Both the position numbers and the translations under genes were made by a program. 64,000 bases of DNA, taken from positions 1,612,001-1,676,000 of the forward strand of contig NZ_CP182486.1 of NCBI RefSeq assembly GCF_052327305.1, written 5' to 3'. The number at the start of each line of letters is the position of its first letter. Positions within the stretch are counted from its first letter, which is position 1. This DNA is from Sphingobium sp052327305. Lineage in GTDB: Bacteria; Pseudomonadota; Alphaproteobacteria; Sphingomonadales; Sphingomonadaceae. Shown here piece after piece: positions 34,338 through 44,208 of the stretch. The notes under the pieces were generated by a model, which made no database searches, had not been told where the DNA came from, and worked only from the letters and a program-made list of their open reading frames with translations.

Positions 34338-37300
34338 TGTTGCGCGCGCTCGTCGCCTGGTCGCTTTCCTATCGCCTGCTGCTGCTGGCGCTGACGCTGA
34401 TCGTCGCCGGGCTCGGCGGCTGGGCCTACTCGACCCTGCCGGTCGATGCTTATCCGAACATTGCCCAGGCGCAGGTGAAGATCATCCTCAAGGCGCCGGG
34501 CATGACGCCCGAGGAAGTCGAGACGCGGGTGATCGCGCCAATCGAGCTGGAGATGCTCGGCCTGCCCAATCAAGCCGTGCTGCGCTCCACCGCAAAATAC
34601 GCCATCGCGGATATCACGATCGACTTTGTCGACGGGACGGATATCTACTGGGCACGCCAGCAGGTGGGTGAGCGGCTGGCCGGGGTCATGGGCGAGATGC
34701 CAGCAGGCGTGGAGGGCGGCATGGCGCCCATCTCCACTCCGCTGTCGGACGTATTCATGTTCACGATAGACGGCCCCCTTTCACTTTCGGAAAAGCGGGA
34801 ACTGCTCGACTGGACGATCCGTCCCGCACTGCGCACCGTGCCGGGCGTGGCGGACGTCAACGCGCTGGGCGGGTTCGTGCGGACCTATGAAGTGCGGCCG
34901 GACCCAGTGGCGCTAGCGACTGCCCGCCTTTCCATCGAAGACCTCAAGACCGCCATCGAGCGCGGCAACCGCAACGACGGTGCGGGCCGCCTGACCGTGG
35001 GCGAGGAAGCGCTGATTGTTCGGGCCGTGGGCGCGATAAGCAGCATCAGCGACATAGAGAACATGGCGATAGAGAGTCGCGCCGGAGCGATCGTGCGCGT
35101 GGGCGACGTCGCGAAAGTCGGCGCGGGATCGCTGACCCGCTATGGCGGGGTTACCGCGCACGGCAAGGGAGAGGCTGTGCAAGGGCTCGTCATTGCCCTG
35201 CGCGGCGCCGACGCACGGCAGGTGGTGGACGGCATCGACGCGCGCATCGCCGAATTGCAGCACACGCTGCCTCAGGGCGCCAAGATCAGCGTGTTCTACA
35301 ACCGGTCGGACCTTATCGGACGCGCCGTGAACACGGTGCAGAAGGCGCTGATCGAGGCGACGATCCTCGTCATCGTGCTGCTGGTGCTGTTCCTGGGGGA
35401 CTGGCGCGCCGCCGCGATCGTCGCGGCGACCCTGCCCATGGCCGCGCTCACCACATTCCTCCTCATGCGCGCTGTCGGTCTCTCCGCAAATCTCATGAGC
35501 CTCGGCGGCCTCGCAATTGCTATCGGTATGCTCGTCGACGGCGCCGTCGTGGTGGTCGAGAATGTCGTCGAGCGGCTCAACCGCGCGGAGGACGACACCA
35601 GTCCGCGTCTCAACATCGTCTTCCGCGCCACTGCCGAGGTGATCGTGCCGGTCTCGGCCGGTCTGCTCATCATCGCGCTGGTCTTTCTGCCGCTCCTCTC
35701 CCTGCAGGGGCTGGAAGGCAAGCTGTTCGCCCCCGTCGCGCTCACCATCATGTTCGCGCTGGCGGGATCGCTGCTGCTCGCGCTCACGCTGGTGCCCGTG
35801 CTCGCATCCTATGGCCTCAAGAGCGGCCACCATGGCGAGCCGTGGATCATGCGTCAGCTTTCGCCGCGCTATGCAGCGCTGCTCGCTGGCGCCTTCGCCC
35901 GCAGGACGCTCGTCTACGGACTTGCAGCAGGTGGCCTTGCGGTCGCCGGTCTTGCCTATGGCGGCGTCGGCAAGACGTTCATGCCGACCATGGACGAGGG
36001 CTCGGTGGTGATTCAGATCACCAAGCTCCCAACCATCGGCCTGGCGCGATCCCAGGCGCTGACGACGCGCGTGGAAGCAGAGCTGATCGCAAGGGTTCCG
36101 GAAGTCACCGGCGTGATCTCGCGCACCGGCACCGATGAGATCGGCCTCGACCCCATGGGCCTCAACGAGACCGACCTGTTCGTCACGCTCAAGCCATCCA
36201 GCGAGTGGCGCGGAGACCGGGAGTTCGTGGTCAACGAGATGCGCCGGGTGCTGGAAGGGATGCCCGGCTTCGAGCCCAGCTTCACACAGCCTATCGAGAT
36301 GCGGGTGGCGGAGATGCTGACGGGCGCGCGCGGCGACCTTGCAGTCAAGATTTTCGGCCCCGATCTCAAGACGCTCGCGGAGCTGGCCGGGAAGGTGCAG
36401 ACGGTCCTGCAGGCGACACGCGGTGCCTCGGAAGTGCTGACCGTGGCGAACGAGAGCATCGACTATCTGCAGCTCGACATTGATCGTGCTGCCGCAGGTC
36501 GGGCCGCGATGCCGGTCGATATGCTGCAGGATGCGCTGCGTGCCCAGCTGGAAGGCCTGCCCGCAGGCATCGTCGCGGAAGGGCAGAAGCGCATTCCGCT
36601 CATCATCCGGGGCGAGGACGACATCCGCAACGACCCCGCCCGGTTTGCCGATCTTCAGGTGACGACGCCGTCCGGCGAGCTGGCGCGCGTGAGCGATCTC
36701 GCTCAGATAAGGAAGGTCGAAGGGCCGATCCGCCTCGATCATGAGAGCGGCTCGCGCTACGCGCTCGTGCAGGCGTTCGTCTCCGGGCGCGATCTCGTCG
36801 GCTATGTCGACGAGGCCCGGGCAAAGGTAGCGGGGGAGGTTCCGCTCCCCGCCGGCTACCGCCTCGTCTGGGGCGGCCAGTTCGAGAACCAGCAGCGTGC
36901 GTCCGCCCGCCTGATGATGGTGATCCCCGCCGCGCTGCTTCTCATCTTCCTCGTCCTCTACGCAACACTGAAGTCCCTGCGCGGCGCCCTGCTCATTCTC
37001 GCCAACATCCCTTTCGCGGCAGTCGGTGGCATCGTCGCGCTATGGGCGACGGGCTCCTATCTGTCGGTCCCGGCCTCGGTCGGCTTCATTGCGCTTTTGG
37101 GAATCGCGGTGCTGAACGGGCTCGTGCTGGTGGCTTACTTCCGGCAACTGCGAGAGGACGGGCTGCCTATGGCGGAAGCCGTGCGGACCGGGGCTGAACG
37201 GCGACTGCGCCCCGTGATGATGACGGCGAGCATCACGGCCTTCGGCCTCGTGCCGCTGCTTTTCGCGACCGGTCCGGGGTCGGAGATCCAGCGCCCGCTC

Positions 37301-37408
37301 GCAATCGTGGTGATCGGCGGGCTGGTCACGTCCACACTTCTGACCCTCGTCCTTCTGCCTATCCTTTACGAGCGTTTCGGCGAGAGCAGGCGGGAGGTTA
37401 CGGCATGA
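34337..37408 (+). CDS. Heavy-metal efflux RND transporter, CzcA/CusA family
   Basis: 1023 aa with twelve membrane segments and two large periplasmic loops. Motifs of the HME class include LPVDAYPNIAQAQVKI near the N terminus, GGLAIAIGMLVDGAVVVVENV (TM4, with the Asp of proton relay), PTMDEGSVVIQ and GIAVLNGLVLVAYFRQLR near the end. Proton-driven export of divalent (Co/Zn/Cd) or monovalent (Cu/Ag) metal; the exact metal cannot be assigned safely. Confidence 0.93.
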   Translation: MLRALVAWSLSYRLLLLALTLIVAGLGGWAYSTLPVDAYPNIAQAQVKIILKAPGMTPEEVETRVIAPIELEMLGLPNQAVLRSTAKYAIADITIDFVDGTDIYWARQQVGERLAGVMGEMPAGVEGGMAPISTPLSDVFMFTIDGPLSLSEKRELLDWTIRPALRTVPGVADVNALGGFVRTYEVRPDPVALATARLSIEDLKTAIERGNRNDGAGRLTVGEEALIVRAVGAISSISDIENMAIESRAGAIVRVGDVAKVGAGSLTRYGGVTAHGKGEAVQGLVIALRGADARQVVDGIDARIAELQHTLPQGAKISVFYNRSDLIGRAVNTVQKALIEATILVIVLLVLFLGDWRAAAIVAATLPMAALTTFLLMRAVGLSANLMSLGGLAIAIGMLVDGAVVVVENVVERLNRAEDDTSPRLNIVFRATAEVIVPVSAGLLIIALVFLPLLSLQGLEGKLFAPVALTIMFALAGSLLLALTLVPVLASYGLKSGHHGEPWIMRQLSPRYAALLAGAFARRTLVYGLAAGGLAVAGLAYGGVGKTFMPTMDEGSVVIQITKLPTIGLARSQALTTRVEAELIARVPEVTGVISRTGTDEIGLDPMGLNETDLFVTLKPSSEWRGDREFVVNEMRRVLEGMPGFEPSFTQPIEMRVAEMLTGARGDLAVKIFGPDLKTLAELAGKVQTVLQATRGASEVLTVANESIDYLQLDIDRAAAGRAAMPVDMLQDALRAQLEGLPAGIVAEGQKRIPLIIRGEDDIRNDPARFADLQVTTPSGELARVSDLAQIRKVEGPIRLDHESGSRYALVQAFVSGRDLVGYVDEARAKVAGEVPLPAGYRLVWGGQFENQQRASARLMMVIPAALLLIFLVLYATLKSLRGALLILANIPFAAVGGIVALWATGSYLSVPASVGFIALLGIAVLNGLVLVAYFRQLREDGLPMAEAVRTGAERRLRPVMMTASITAFGLVPLLFATGPGSEIQRPLAIVVIGGLVTSTLLTLVLLPILYERFGESRREVTA

Positions 37409-37704
37409 ATTTGATGCTTTTGACGATCTTCTGCGCAGCTCATGACGCGGAGGCAATCGCAGTTGCGCTGCGCAACCTCCTCCACGCCCCTGTCCATATG
37501 CGCCGGGAAGATGTGCTGGCTCAGGACTTCGCGAATGCCGGAACAGCCGAGCATGTGGCCGGGGCACTGGTGCGCACGGTGCTGGACGTCGAGCTGCCGG
37601 AAGACCGGGTGCGGGATGCAATCGAAGCGGCGACAGCAGCGCGGCGGCGCCTGCCGTTCCGCTGGCGGACGGTCGCGGTGCTGGATGGAGGGCGTGTGGA
37701 ATGA
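37405..37704 (+). CDS. Small DUF3240-like protein of the metal-efflux operon
   Basis: 99 aa. It starts inside the pump stop (ATGA) and ends inside the start of the TolC-like gene, so it is translationally coupled at both ends. MLLTIFCAAHDAEAIAVALRN and a C-terminal RLPFRWRTVAVLDGGRVE resemble the small DUF3240 proteins often encoded beside czcA genes. A PII-like ferredoxin fold is likely; function unknown. Confidence 0.6.
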   Translation: MNLMLLTIFCAAHDAEAIAVALRNLLHAPVHMRREDVLAQDFANAGTAEHVAGALVRTVLDVELPEDRVRDAIEAATAARRRLPFRWRTVAVLDGGRVE

Positions 37705-38918
37705 AGTGGGCCTTGCTCCTTCTTGCCGGGGTCGCCCTGCCCGCTGTCGCCCGGACGAGCGATCTGCCGCCTGCCGAACTGGTCATCCACGCGCTCGACG
37801 CGCAGCCCAATGTAGAAGCGGCGAACGCACGGGTGGATGCGGCGCGCGCGGAAGCAGACGCCCTGCGCATCGGCCCGCATGAGATCATGGCGACGGGCAC
37901 GCTGTCCCGCCGAACAGTCGATCCCGGCGACCGATATGCCGAGTATGACACCACGATCAGCCGCGCGTTCCGCCTGCCGGGCAAGGCAGCGCTGGACCGC
38001 CGAGCCGGCGTTTTGGGCGTCGACATTGCCCAGAACCAGATGGAGGATACGCGCCATCACGCCGCGCTGGTGCTGGGCGAGCTCTGGTATGACTGGCTGC
38101 TGGCCGCCGAGCTGCATCGCAATGCCGAGGGGCTGGTCCGAAATCAGGAAACGCTGGTGAGCGCGACACGCAAAAGGCTGAATGCGCGCGACGTCGCGCA
38201 ACTCGACATGCGGCAGACAGAGGCTGCGCTTGCACTCGCACAGGCGCAACTGGGCGATGCCGCGGCCGTGCGCGATCGGGCGAGAACGCTCCTGTCCGTT
38301 CGCTTTCCGGATCTTCCGCTGCCTGCTGATCCGCCTTCTATCGCAGAGCCGACAGTACCGGAGGAGGGTCTCCCTCAGCTGGAGGCGCTGATCGTAGAGC
38401 GTAGCCACGAGATTGGTGCTGCCAGCGGTCAAGCCGAACGGCAGACCGTGCTCGCCCGCCGCGCCGACGCGGATCGCATCGCGGACCCCTCGCTCGGTGT
38501 GCGCCTGTTCAGCGAGCGCGGAGGCGAGGAAAGGGGTGCCGGCGTTTATCTCTCCTTGCCGATAGGTGGCGGACAGCGGCGCGCGCTGGCGCGGCAGGCC
38601 AATGCGCAGGCAAATGCCGCTCAGTCGGAAGTCGCCGCCGTGCAGCGCGAGATCAGGGGCAACGCCGCCGCCGATATTGCGGAGTATCGCGCGCGCGAGG
38701 ATGCCTGGCGCGCGAGCCGGGACGCCGTCGCGCGTGCCGAACAAAGTGCCGCACTCGCCGCCCGTGGCCAGCAACTGGGCGCGATCGATCTCGCCGACCG
38801 GCTCTATGCGGAACGGCAGGCCAACGAAGCACGGGCGCAGGAACTTGCAGCACGCGCGACGGCCGCGCGGCTTATCCTGAAGCTGCGGATCGATTCCCAC
38901 ACGCTCTGGATGGAATGA
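37701..38918 (+). CDS. TolC-family outer-membrane channel, CzcC-like
   Basis: 405 aa. A signal peptide (LLLLAGVALPAVART) is followed by two repeats of coiled-coil helices (ARVDAARAEADALRIG; QANAQANAAQSEVAAVQREIR), the outer-membrane factor arrangement. As the last gene of the adaptor-pump-channel set it completes the tripartite efflux complex. Confidence 0.88.
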   Translation: MKWALLLLAGVALPAVARTSDLPPAELVIHALDAQPNVEAANARVDAARAEADALRIGPHEIMATGTLSRRTVDPGDRYAEYDTTISRAFRLPGKAALDRRAGVLGVDIAQNQMEDTRHHAALVLGELWYDWLLAAELHRNAEGLVRNQETLVSATRKRLNARDVAQLDMRQTEAALALAQAQLGDAAAVRDRARTLLSVRFPDLPLPADPPSIAEPTVPEEGLPQLEALIVERSHEIGAASGQAERQTVLARRADADRIADPSLGVRLFSERGGEERGAGVYLSLPIGGGQRRALARQANAQANAAQSEVAAVQREIRGNAAADIAEYRAREDAWRASRDAVARAEQSAALAARGQQLGAIDLADRLYAERQANEARAQELAARATAARLILKLRIDSHTLWME

Positions 38919-38963
38919 TCTCCAGGCGCTTGCAGCCGCCATCGCGGAGAGTAACGTCGCCCC

Positions 38964-39707
38964 ATGGGTGTCTTCTCCGCGACTATCATCCTCGCATCCC
39001 TGCTGACGTCCGTCATTTCCGGCATCTTCGGCATGGCGGGTGGGCTGATCCTGATGGGGATCTTCACCTGGATGCTTCCGGCAGCCTCCGCGCTTGCACT
39101 CCACGGCATCATTCAGTTCGCGTCGAATCTCTGGCGGCTACTGCTGCACCGCGCTCATGTCGAATGGCGAGTGCTGCTCACGTTCGGGCTGGGCTCGGCT
39201 CTGGCCATGGGGCTTTTCGCGCTCATCACCTGGGTGCCCACCAAGGCGTTCGTGTTCCTCGTCCTTGGCCTCCTGCCTATTCTCGTCTGGGTGCCCGAGC
39301 GCAGGCTGAGCCTCGACGCTCTTAATCCCTGGCATTCGGTGATCGGCGGATTTGGTTCGACGATCCTCTCCCTCTTGTCCGGCGTATCAGGCCCCCTCAC
39401 TGACCTGCTCTTCGTGCGCACGGCAATGGGGCGCCACCGCATCGTCGCGACCAAGGCCGCGATGCAGGCCATCGGCCATGCCTCCAAGATCCTCGTCTAC
39501 GGCACGGTCTTGCTCAGCGCATCGTCACGGGCCGTCGTGCCGATGACGATGGTGACCGTCGCCGTCCTCGCCTCCATGGTGGGGATCGTGATTGGCGGCC
39601 GAATTCTCGATCGCATGAGCGACAGCCACTTCAAGGCGGCCCGGCGCTGGATCGTCACGTCCATGGGCGTGATATTCCTCATTCAGGCCGCAGAGATCCT
39701 GCTCTGA
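38964..39707 (+). CDS. TauE/SafE family permease (sulfite exporter type)
   Basis: 247 aa with about seven or eight hydrophobic segments. Characteristic parts are ISGIFGMAGGLILMG at the N terminus and VIGGFGSTILSLLSGVSGPLTD in the middle, the internal repeat of the TauE/SafE (DUF81) family. Members export sulfite or sulfoacetate or have unknown substrates. It follows the metal pump by 45 bp; a relation to sulfite from the desulfurisation island 25 kb away is only speculative. Confidence 0.85.
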   Translation: MGVFSATIILASLLTSVISGIFGMAGGLILMGIFTWMLPAASALALHGIIQFASNLWRLLLHRAHVEWRVLLTFGLGSALAMGLFALITWVPTKAFVFLVLGLLPILVWVPERRLSLDALNPWHSVIGGFGSTILSLLSGVSGPLTDLLFVRTAMGRHRIVATKAAMQAIGHASKILVYGTVLLSASSRAVVPMTMVTVAVLASMVGIVIGGRILDRMSDSHFKAARRWIVTSMGVIFLIQAAEILL

Positions 39708-39797
39708 CACGAACGACCCGGAAGCGGCATTGACCCCGGCAAGGCAGGCGTCCATGGCTCTGGAGCTTTTTTGGCGCCTCATTCGCACAGGATCGAC

Positions 39798-40952
39798 ATG
39801 CAGCTTGTCGGGTTAGACATCGCGTGGTTCCTCGCGGAACATTGGCAGAAGCGCCCGTTGCTGATCCGCAATCCCTGGAATGCGTGGCGCAATCCGCTCG
39901 AGCCGGACGAGCTTGCCGGTCTGTCGTGCGAAGAGGGCATCGAGTCCCGCCTTATCATGCGAGAGGGCGACCGCCTGACGATGGAAAGCGGCCCTCTGCC
40001 CGAGGCACGCTTCAGCCAACTTGGAAGCGCACCGTGGACGCTGCTGGTGCAGGCCGTGGACCAGCACGTGCCGGATGTAGCTGCGCTGATCGAACCATTC
40101 CGCTTCATTCCGGACTGGCGGATCGACGATGTGATGGTCAGCTACGCAACAAACGGCGGCGGGGTCGGTCCGCACTTTGACCAGTATGACGTGTTTCTGG
40201 TGCAGGGGCTCGGTACGCGACGCTGGCGCGTTGGGCCACGCTGCAATGTCGGTACGCCGCTGATCCCGCATGATGATCTGCGCCTGATCGCGGACTTCGA
40301 AGCGACGGGAGACTGGATATTGGAGCCGGGCGATATTCTCTATGTGCCGCCGCTCTTCGCCCATGACGGCATCGCCGCAAGCGACGACTGCATGACCTAT
40401 TCCGTTGGCTTCAGGGCGCCTTCGCGAGCCGACCTGATCGACGGCTGGAGCGCGCATCAGGCGGATGCACTGACGGAAGACGATCGCTATGCGGACCCGG
40501 ATCTGACGCGCCAGTCCCATCCGGGCGAAATCACTGCCTCCGCGATCGATCGCCTTCACGCCATGACGCTGGAGGCGCTTTGCGACCGCGCGGCATTCGC
40601 GCGCTGGTTCGGCACGCATAACAGCCAGCCCAAATATGCCGATGTCGACTGGCGGCCGGAGGAACCCATCGATCACGAGACGATGCGGACGCTCCTGCTT
40701 GAAGGCGCGCCCCTCTACCGCAACCCGGCCAGCCGCTTTTCCTTCATCCGACAGGAGCCCGGCATCCTACTCTTCGTGGACGGGCATTGCTTCGACTGCG
40801 AGGGCGAAACTGCCGCTCTCGCCGAACGGCTCTGCGAAGGATCGGTCATATATCTCGATGCCGAGGCCGCTTCATCACCGGAAGTCGTCACCCTGCTCGC
40901 CACGCTTGTCGATCAGGGCAGCCTGTCGTTCTACGGTGATGACGAGGACTGA
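39798..40952 (+). CDS. JmjC-type ribosomal oxygenase, RoxA/YcfD-like
   Basis: 384 aa. The cupin core has GVGPHFDQYDVFLVQ, with the HxD iron ligands, and a later PPLFAHDGIA region holding the distal histidine. The C-terminal winged helix is as in YcfD. E. coli RoxA hydroxylates an arginine of ribosomal protein L16 using iron and 2-oxoglutarate. The ATG at 39798 follows AGGA; the upstream frame extension has no support. An rRNA pseudouridine synthase gene follows after 6 nt. Confidence 0.85.
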   Translation: MQLVGLDIAWFLAEHWQKRPLLIRNPWNAWRNPLEPDELAGLSCEEGIESRLIMREGDRLTMESGPLPEARFSQLGSAPWTLLVQAVDQHVPDVAALIEPFRFIPDWRIDDVMVSYATNGGGVGPHFDQYDVFLVQGLGTRRWRVGPRCNVGTPLIPHDDLRLIADFEATGDWILEPGDILYVPPLFAHDGIAASDDCMTYSVGFRAPSRADLIDGWSAHQADALTEDDRYADPDLTRQSHPGEITASAIDRLHAMTLEALCDRAAFARWFGTHNSQPKYADVDWRPEEPIDHETMRTLLLEGAPLYRNPASRFSFIRQEPGILLFVDGHCFDCEGETAALAERLCEGSVIYLDAEAASSPEVVTLLATLVDQGSLSFYGDDED

Positions 40953-40958
40953 CCGGCC

Positions 40959-41522
40959 GTGGCACTCATTCTGTTCAACAAGCCCTATGGGGTGCTCTGC
41001 CAGTTCTCGGGCGAACGGACTGGCCCGCCGCGCCCGACGCTGGCCGCTTTCATCGATCGCCCCGGCTTTTACCCCGCCGGGCGGCTCGACCTCGACAGTG
41101 AGGGGCTGTTGTTGCTTACCGATGATGGCCGATTGCAGGCGCGGATCGCCGATCCCCGATTCAAGACCCCGAAAACCTATCTCGTTCAGGTTGAGGGCGA
41201 TCCGGACGAGGCAGCGCTGGATGCGCTGAGGCGCGGCGTGCGACTGAAGGACGGCATGACCCTGCCCGCCGAGGCGGAGCAGATCAACGATCCTGCGCTC
41301 TGGCCGCGCGATCCGCCCGTGCGCTTCCGCAAGACAGTGCCGGATTGCTGGCTGCGGCTGACGATCCGCGAGGGGCGCAATCGGCAAGTGCGGCGAATGA
41401 CGGCAGCGGTGGGACTTCCAACATTGCGACTGGTGCGCTGGCGCATCGGCGACTGGACCCTGGATGGCATAGAGCCGGGGCAATGGCGCAACGCGCAGAC
41501 ACCGGCAGGAGACGCCATTTGA
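40959..41522 (+). CDS. rluE: 23S rRNA pseudouridine synthase, RluE-like
   Basis: 187 aa, the short RsuA/RluE class without an S4 domain. ILFNKPYGVLCQFSG opens the fold, AGRLDLDSEGLLLLTDDG holds the catalytic Asp, and LTIREGRNRQVRRMTAAVG is the conserved basic motif. GTG start. The stop overlaps the next gene's TTG start (TTGA). Confidence 0.9.
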   Translation: MALILFNKPYGVLCQFSGERTGPPRPTLAAFIDRPGFYPAGRLDLDSEGLLLLTDDGRLQARIADPRFKTPKTYLVQVEGDPDEAALDALRRGVRLKDGMTLPAEAEQINDPALWPRDPPVRFRKTVPDCWLRLTIREGRNRQVRRMTAAVGLPTLRLVRWRIGDWTLDGIEPGQWRNAQTPAGDAI

Positions 41523-42190
41523 AGAATGCAGAACTGATCGGCACGGCGCGAGTACCCGATGGAACCGAATTGCGACTGATGCAACGCGGCGAAGAGTTCA
41601 CGATCGCGCTCGACCGCAACGAACTGATGAGCACACGCGTCCGCCACTCCGAGGAAGCGCTGGCAACGATGACGATTGACCGGCTCGGCGCGCGCACCGC
41701 GCCGCAACTGCTGATCGGCGGCTATGGCATGGGCTTCACGCTTCGCGCCGCGCTGGCATGTCTGGGCGGGGACGCGGGCATCACCGTCGCGGAGCTGGTG
41801 CCGGAGATCATCGAATGGGCGCGCGGCCCGATGCTGGCCCTCACATCCGGCTGTCTGGACGACCCGCGCGTGACGCTGGTGCAGGACGATGTGGCCATGC
41901 TGATCGACGCGGCCAGGGGCGGCTATGACGCCATCCTGCTCGATGTCGACAACGGCCCAGAGGGCCTGACCCGGCGGGAGAATAACTGCCTCTATTCGCC
42001 TGCGGGCCTTTCCGCCGCCAGGGCTGCGCTCCGGCCGGGTGGCGTCCTTGCCATATGGTCGGCCTATCCGGATCCGGCCTTCACGCGTCGGCTCCGCGAT
42101 GCCCGGTTCGAGGTGGACGAAGTGATCGTGAGAGCGCGGCCAAATGGCAAAGGCGCCCATCACCGCATCTGGTTTGGCCGTCGCGCCTGA
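41519..42190 (+). CDS. Spermidine synthase-like (SpeE-fold) methyltransferase-type protein
   Basis: 223 aa. The Rossmann core shows LLIGGYGMGFTLRAAL, VAELVPEIIEWARG, VTLVQDDVAMLIDAARGGYDAILLDVDNGP and LRPGGVLAIWSA, as in the spermine/spermidine synthase family. The N-terminal tetramerisation part is short. The start is TTG overlapping the RluE stop with GGAG about 9 nt before. Proteins like this in alphaproteobacteria often lack an assigned substrate. Confidence 0.75.
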   Translation: MKNAELIGTARVPDGTELRLMQRGEEFTIALDRNELMSTRVRHSEEALATMTIDRLGARTAPQLLIGGYGMGFTLRAALACLGGDAGITVAELVPEIIEWARGPMLALTSGCLDDPRVTLVQDDVAMLIDAARGGYDAILLDVDNGPEGLTRRENNCLYSPAGLSAARAALRPGGVLAIWSAYPDPAFTRRLRDARFEVDEVIVRARPNGKGAHHRIWFGRRA

Positions 42191-42212
42191 GATCACGCCC
42201 TGAAATCAGAGA

Positions 42213-44069
42213 TCAGGCGCTGACGGCGTCCAGCGCTTCGCTCGCTTCCATCCAGGCAAGTTCGGCCACCTCGATCAGGGTGGCGACCTGTGCGCGGCGT
42301 TTGCTGAGCTCCGACATATTGAGCCCCTGTAGCTCCTTGTCGGCGCGGGAAGGATCGGCCATCGCGGCGTCGAGCTTATCACGCTTGTCGACCAGCTGAG
42401 AGAGTTCCGCCTCCGCCTTGCTGGCGGCTTTGCGCAGATCCTGCTGCTTTTCCCGCGCGTCCGCTGCGGCACGCTTGCGATCCGCCTTGGAGCCCTTGGG
42501 CGCATCGCCATCCTTGCTGAGCACGAAGGCGATATAGTCGTCGAGCGATCCGTCGAACTCCTTGGCGGTGCCACCATCGACGAGAACGAGGCGGTCCGCC
42601 GTCATCTCCAGCATGTGCCGGTCATGGCTGACGATGATGACCGCGCCGGAATAGGCGTTGAGAGCCTGGATCAGCGCCTCGCGCGCATCGACATCCAGAT
42701 GGTTGGTCGGCTCGTCGAGGATCAGCATGTGCGGCGCGTCACGCGTGATGAGCGCCAGCGCCAGCCGTGCGCGCTCGCCACCGGAAAGCTTGCCGACCAG
42801 CGTCGTCGCCTTCTGTGCCGGGAAGCCGAAGCGCCCGAGCTGACCGCGCACGGCCGACTCGCTCGCGCCCGTCATCAGCAGCTTCATGTGCTGCAGCGGC
42901 GTCTCGTCGCGGTCCAACTCCTCGACCTGATATTGCGTGAAATAGCCCACCCGCATCTTGCCAGAGGCGTTCATGGCGCCTTCCATAGGGGTGAGCTGCG
43001 CGGCGAGCAGGCGCGCCAGCGTGGTCTTGCCGTTGCCGTTGCGGCCAAGAAGCGCCACCCGGTCGTCCGGGTCCAGCCGCAGGTTCAGCCGGCGCAGGAT
43101 CGGCGTCTCGCCATAACCCACGGCTGCCAGATCGAGCGTGATGAGCGGCGGGCGCAGCTCGTCCGGATCCGGGAAATCTAACGTCAACGTCGGATCGTCG
43201 ACCAGTTCCGCGATGGGCTGCATTCGCGCGAGCGCCTTGGCGCGGGACTGCGCCTGCTTGGCCGTCGATGCGCGCGCGGAATTGCGAGCGACATAATCCT
43301 GCAGCTTCTCCCGCTCGGACTGCTGCCGGGCACGGGCCGAGGCCAGCTGCGCCTGCCGTTCGGCGCGCTGCCGCTCAAAGGCGTCATAGCCGCCGGGATA
43401 AAGCGTCAGCTTGCCGCTCCCCAGATGCAGGATATGATCGACGACATTGTTGAGGAAATCGCGCTCGTGGCTAACCAGCAGGATGGTCGCGGGATAAGCG
43501 CGAAGGAAATCCTCCAGCCACATCACCGCTTCAAGATCGAGATGGTTTGACGGCTCGTCGAGCAGGAGAAGGTCCGGCTGAGAGAACAACAGGCTGGCCA
43601 AAGCCACGCGCATCCGCCAGCCGCCCGAGAAGCTGGAAAGCGGACGATTCTGCGCCTCCTCGTCGAAACCAAGGCCAACGAGGATCTGCGCTGCGCGGGA
43701 AGGCGCCGTATAGGCGTCGATCGACAGCAGCCGGTCATAAATCTCGCCGAGCCGGTCAGGATCTTCGCTCGTCTCGCTTTCCGCGAGCAGCGCGGCGCGC
43801 TCGGTGTCTGCGCCCAGCACGGTTTCGAGCGGGGTGGCCTCGCCGCCGGGCGCCTCCTGTGCGATATAGCCAAGGCGCGCCCCGCGCGGCATGTCCACGG
43901 AGCCGAGATCCGGTTCCAGCATCCCGGCGATCACGCGGACCAAAGTGGTCTTGCCCGCGCCATTGCGCCCGATCAGCCCGATGCGGCCGCGCGGCGGCAA
44001 CTTGGCGGTGGCACCGTCGAGGATGGTTCGCCCGCCGAGGCGCACCGTGATGTCGTTGAGATTGAGCAT
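42213..44069 (-). CDS. ABC-F family ATPase (YheS/Uup type)
   Basis: 618 aa with two ATPase domains (Walker A GRNGAGKTT and GRNGNGKTT; signatures FSGGWRMR and LSGGERAR; Walker B LLLLDEPSNHLD and LILDEPTNHLD) joined by the charged interdomain linker of ribosome-binding ABC-F proteins. A C-terminal coiled coil (about 535-600, ADAREKQQDLRKAASKAEAE) is present. No membrane domain. It probably acts on stalled ribosomes. Confidence 0.93.
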   Translation of the reverse strand: MLNLNDITVRLGGRTILDGATAKLPPRGRIGLIGRNGAGKTTLVRVIAGMLEPDLGSVDMPRGARLGYIAQEAPGGEATPLETVLGADTERAALLAESETSEDPDRLGEIYDRLLSIDAYTAPSRAAQILVGLGFDEEAQNRPLSSFSGGWRMRVALASLLFSQPDLLLLDEPSNHLDLEAVMWLEDFLRAYPATILLVSHERDFLNNVVDHILHLGSGKLTLYPGGYDAFERQRAERQAQLASARARQQSEREKLQDYVARNSARASTAKQAQSRAKALARMQPIAELVDDPTLTLDFPDPDELRPPLITLDLAAVGYGETPILRRLNLRLDPDDRVALLGRNGNGKTTLARLLAAQLTPMEGAMNASGKMRVGYFTQYQVEELDRDETPLQHMKLLMTGASESAVRGQLGRFGFPAQKATTLVGKLSGGERARLALALITRDAPHMLILDEPTNHLDVDAREALIQALNAYSGAVIIVSHDRHMLEMTADRLVLVDGGTAKEFDGSLDDYIAFVLSKDGDAPKGSKADRKRAAADAREKQQDLRKAASKAEAELSQLVDKRDKLDAAMADPSRADKELQGLNMSELSKRRAQVATLIEVAELAWMEASEALDAVSA

Positions 44070-44208
44070 GGCGCGCCCTTAGCAGCGCGAACCGCCGACC
44101 CCAAGGGGCACGGGCAAGATTATAGCGCACTGGGCATGGCAACGCGATCCCTCCCGGCCCGATGGGAACCAATAGTGGGTTTGTTCACTTGTCGCCGTGG
44201 AGGATTTC

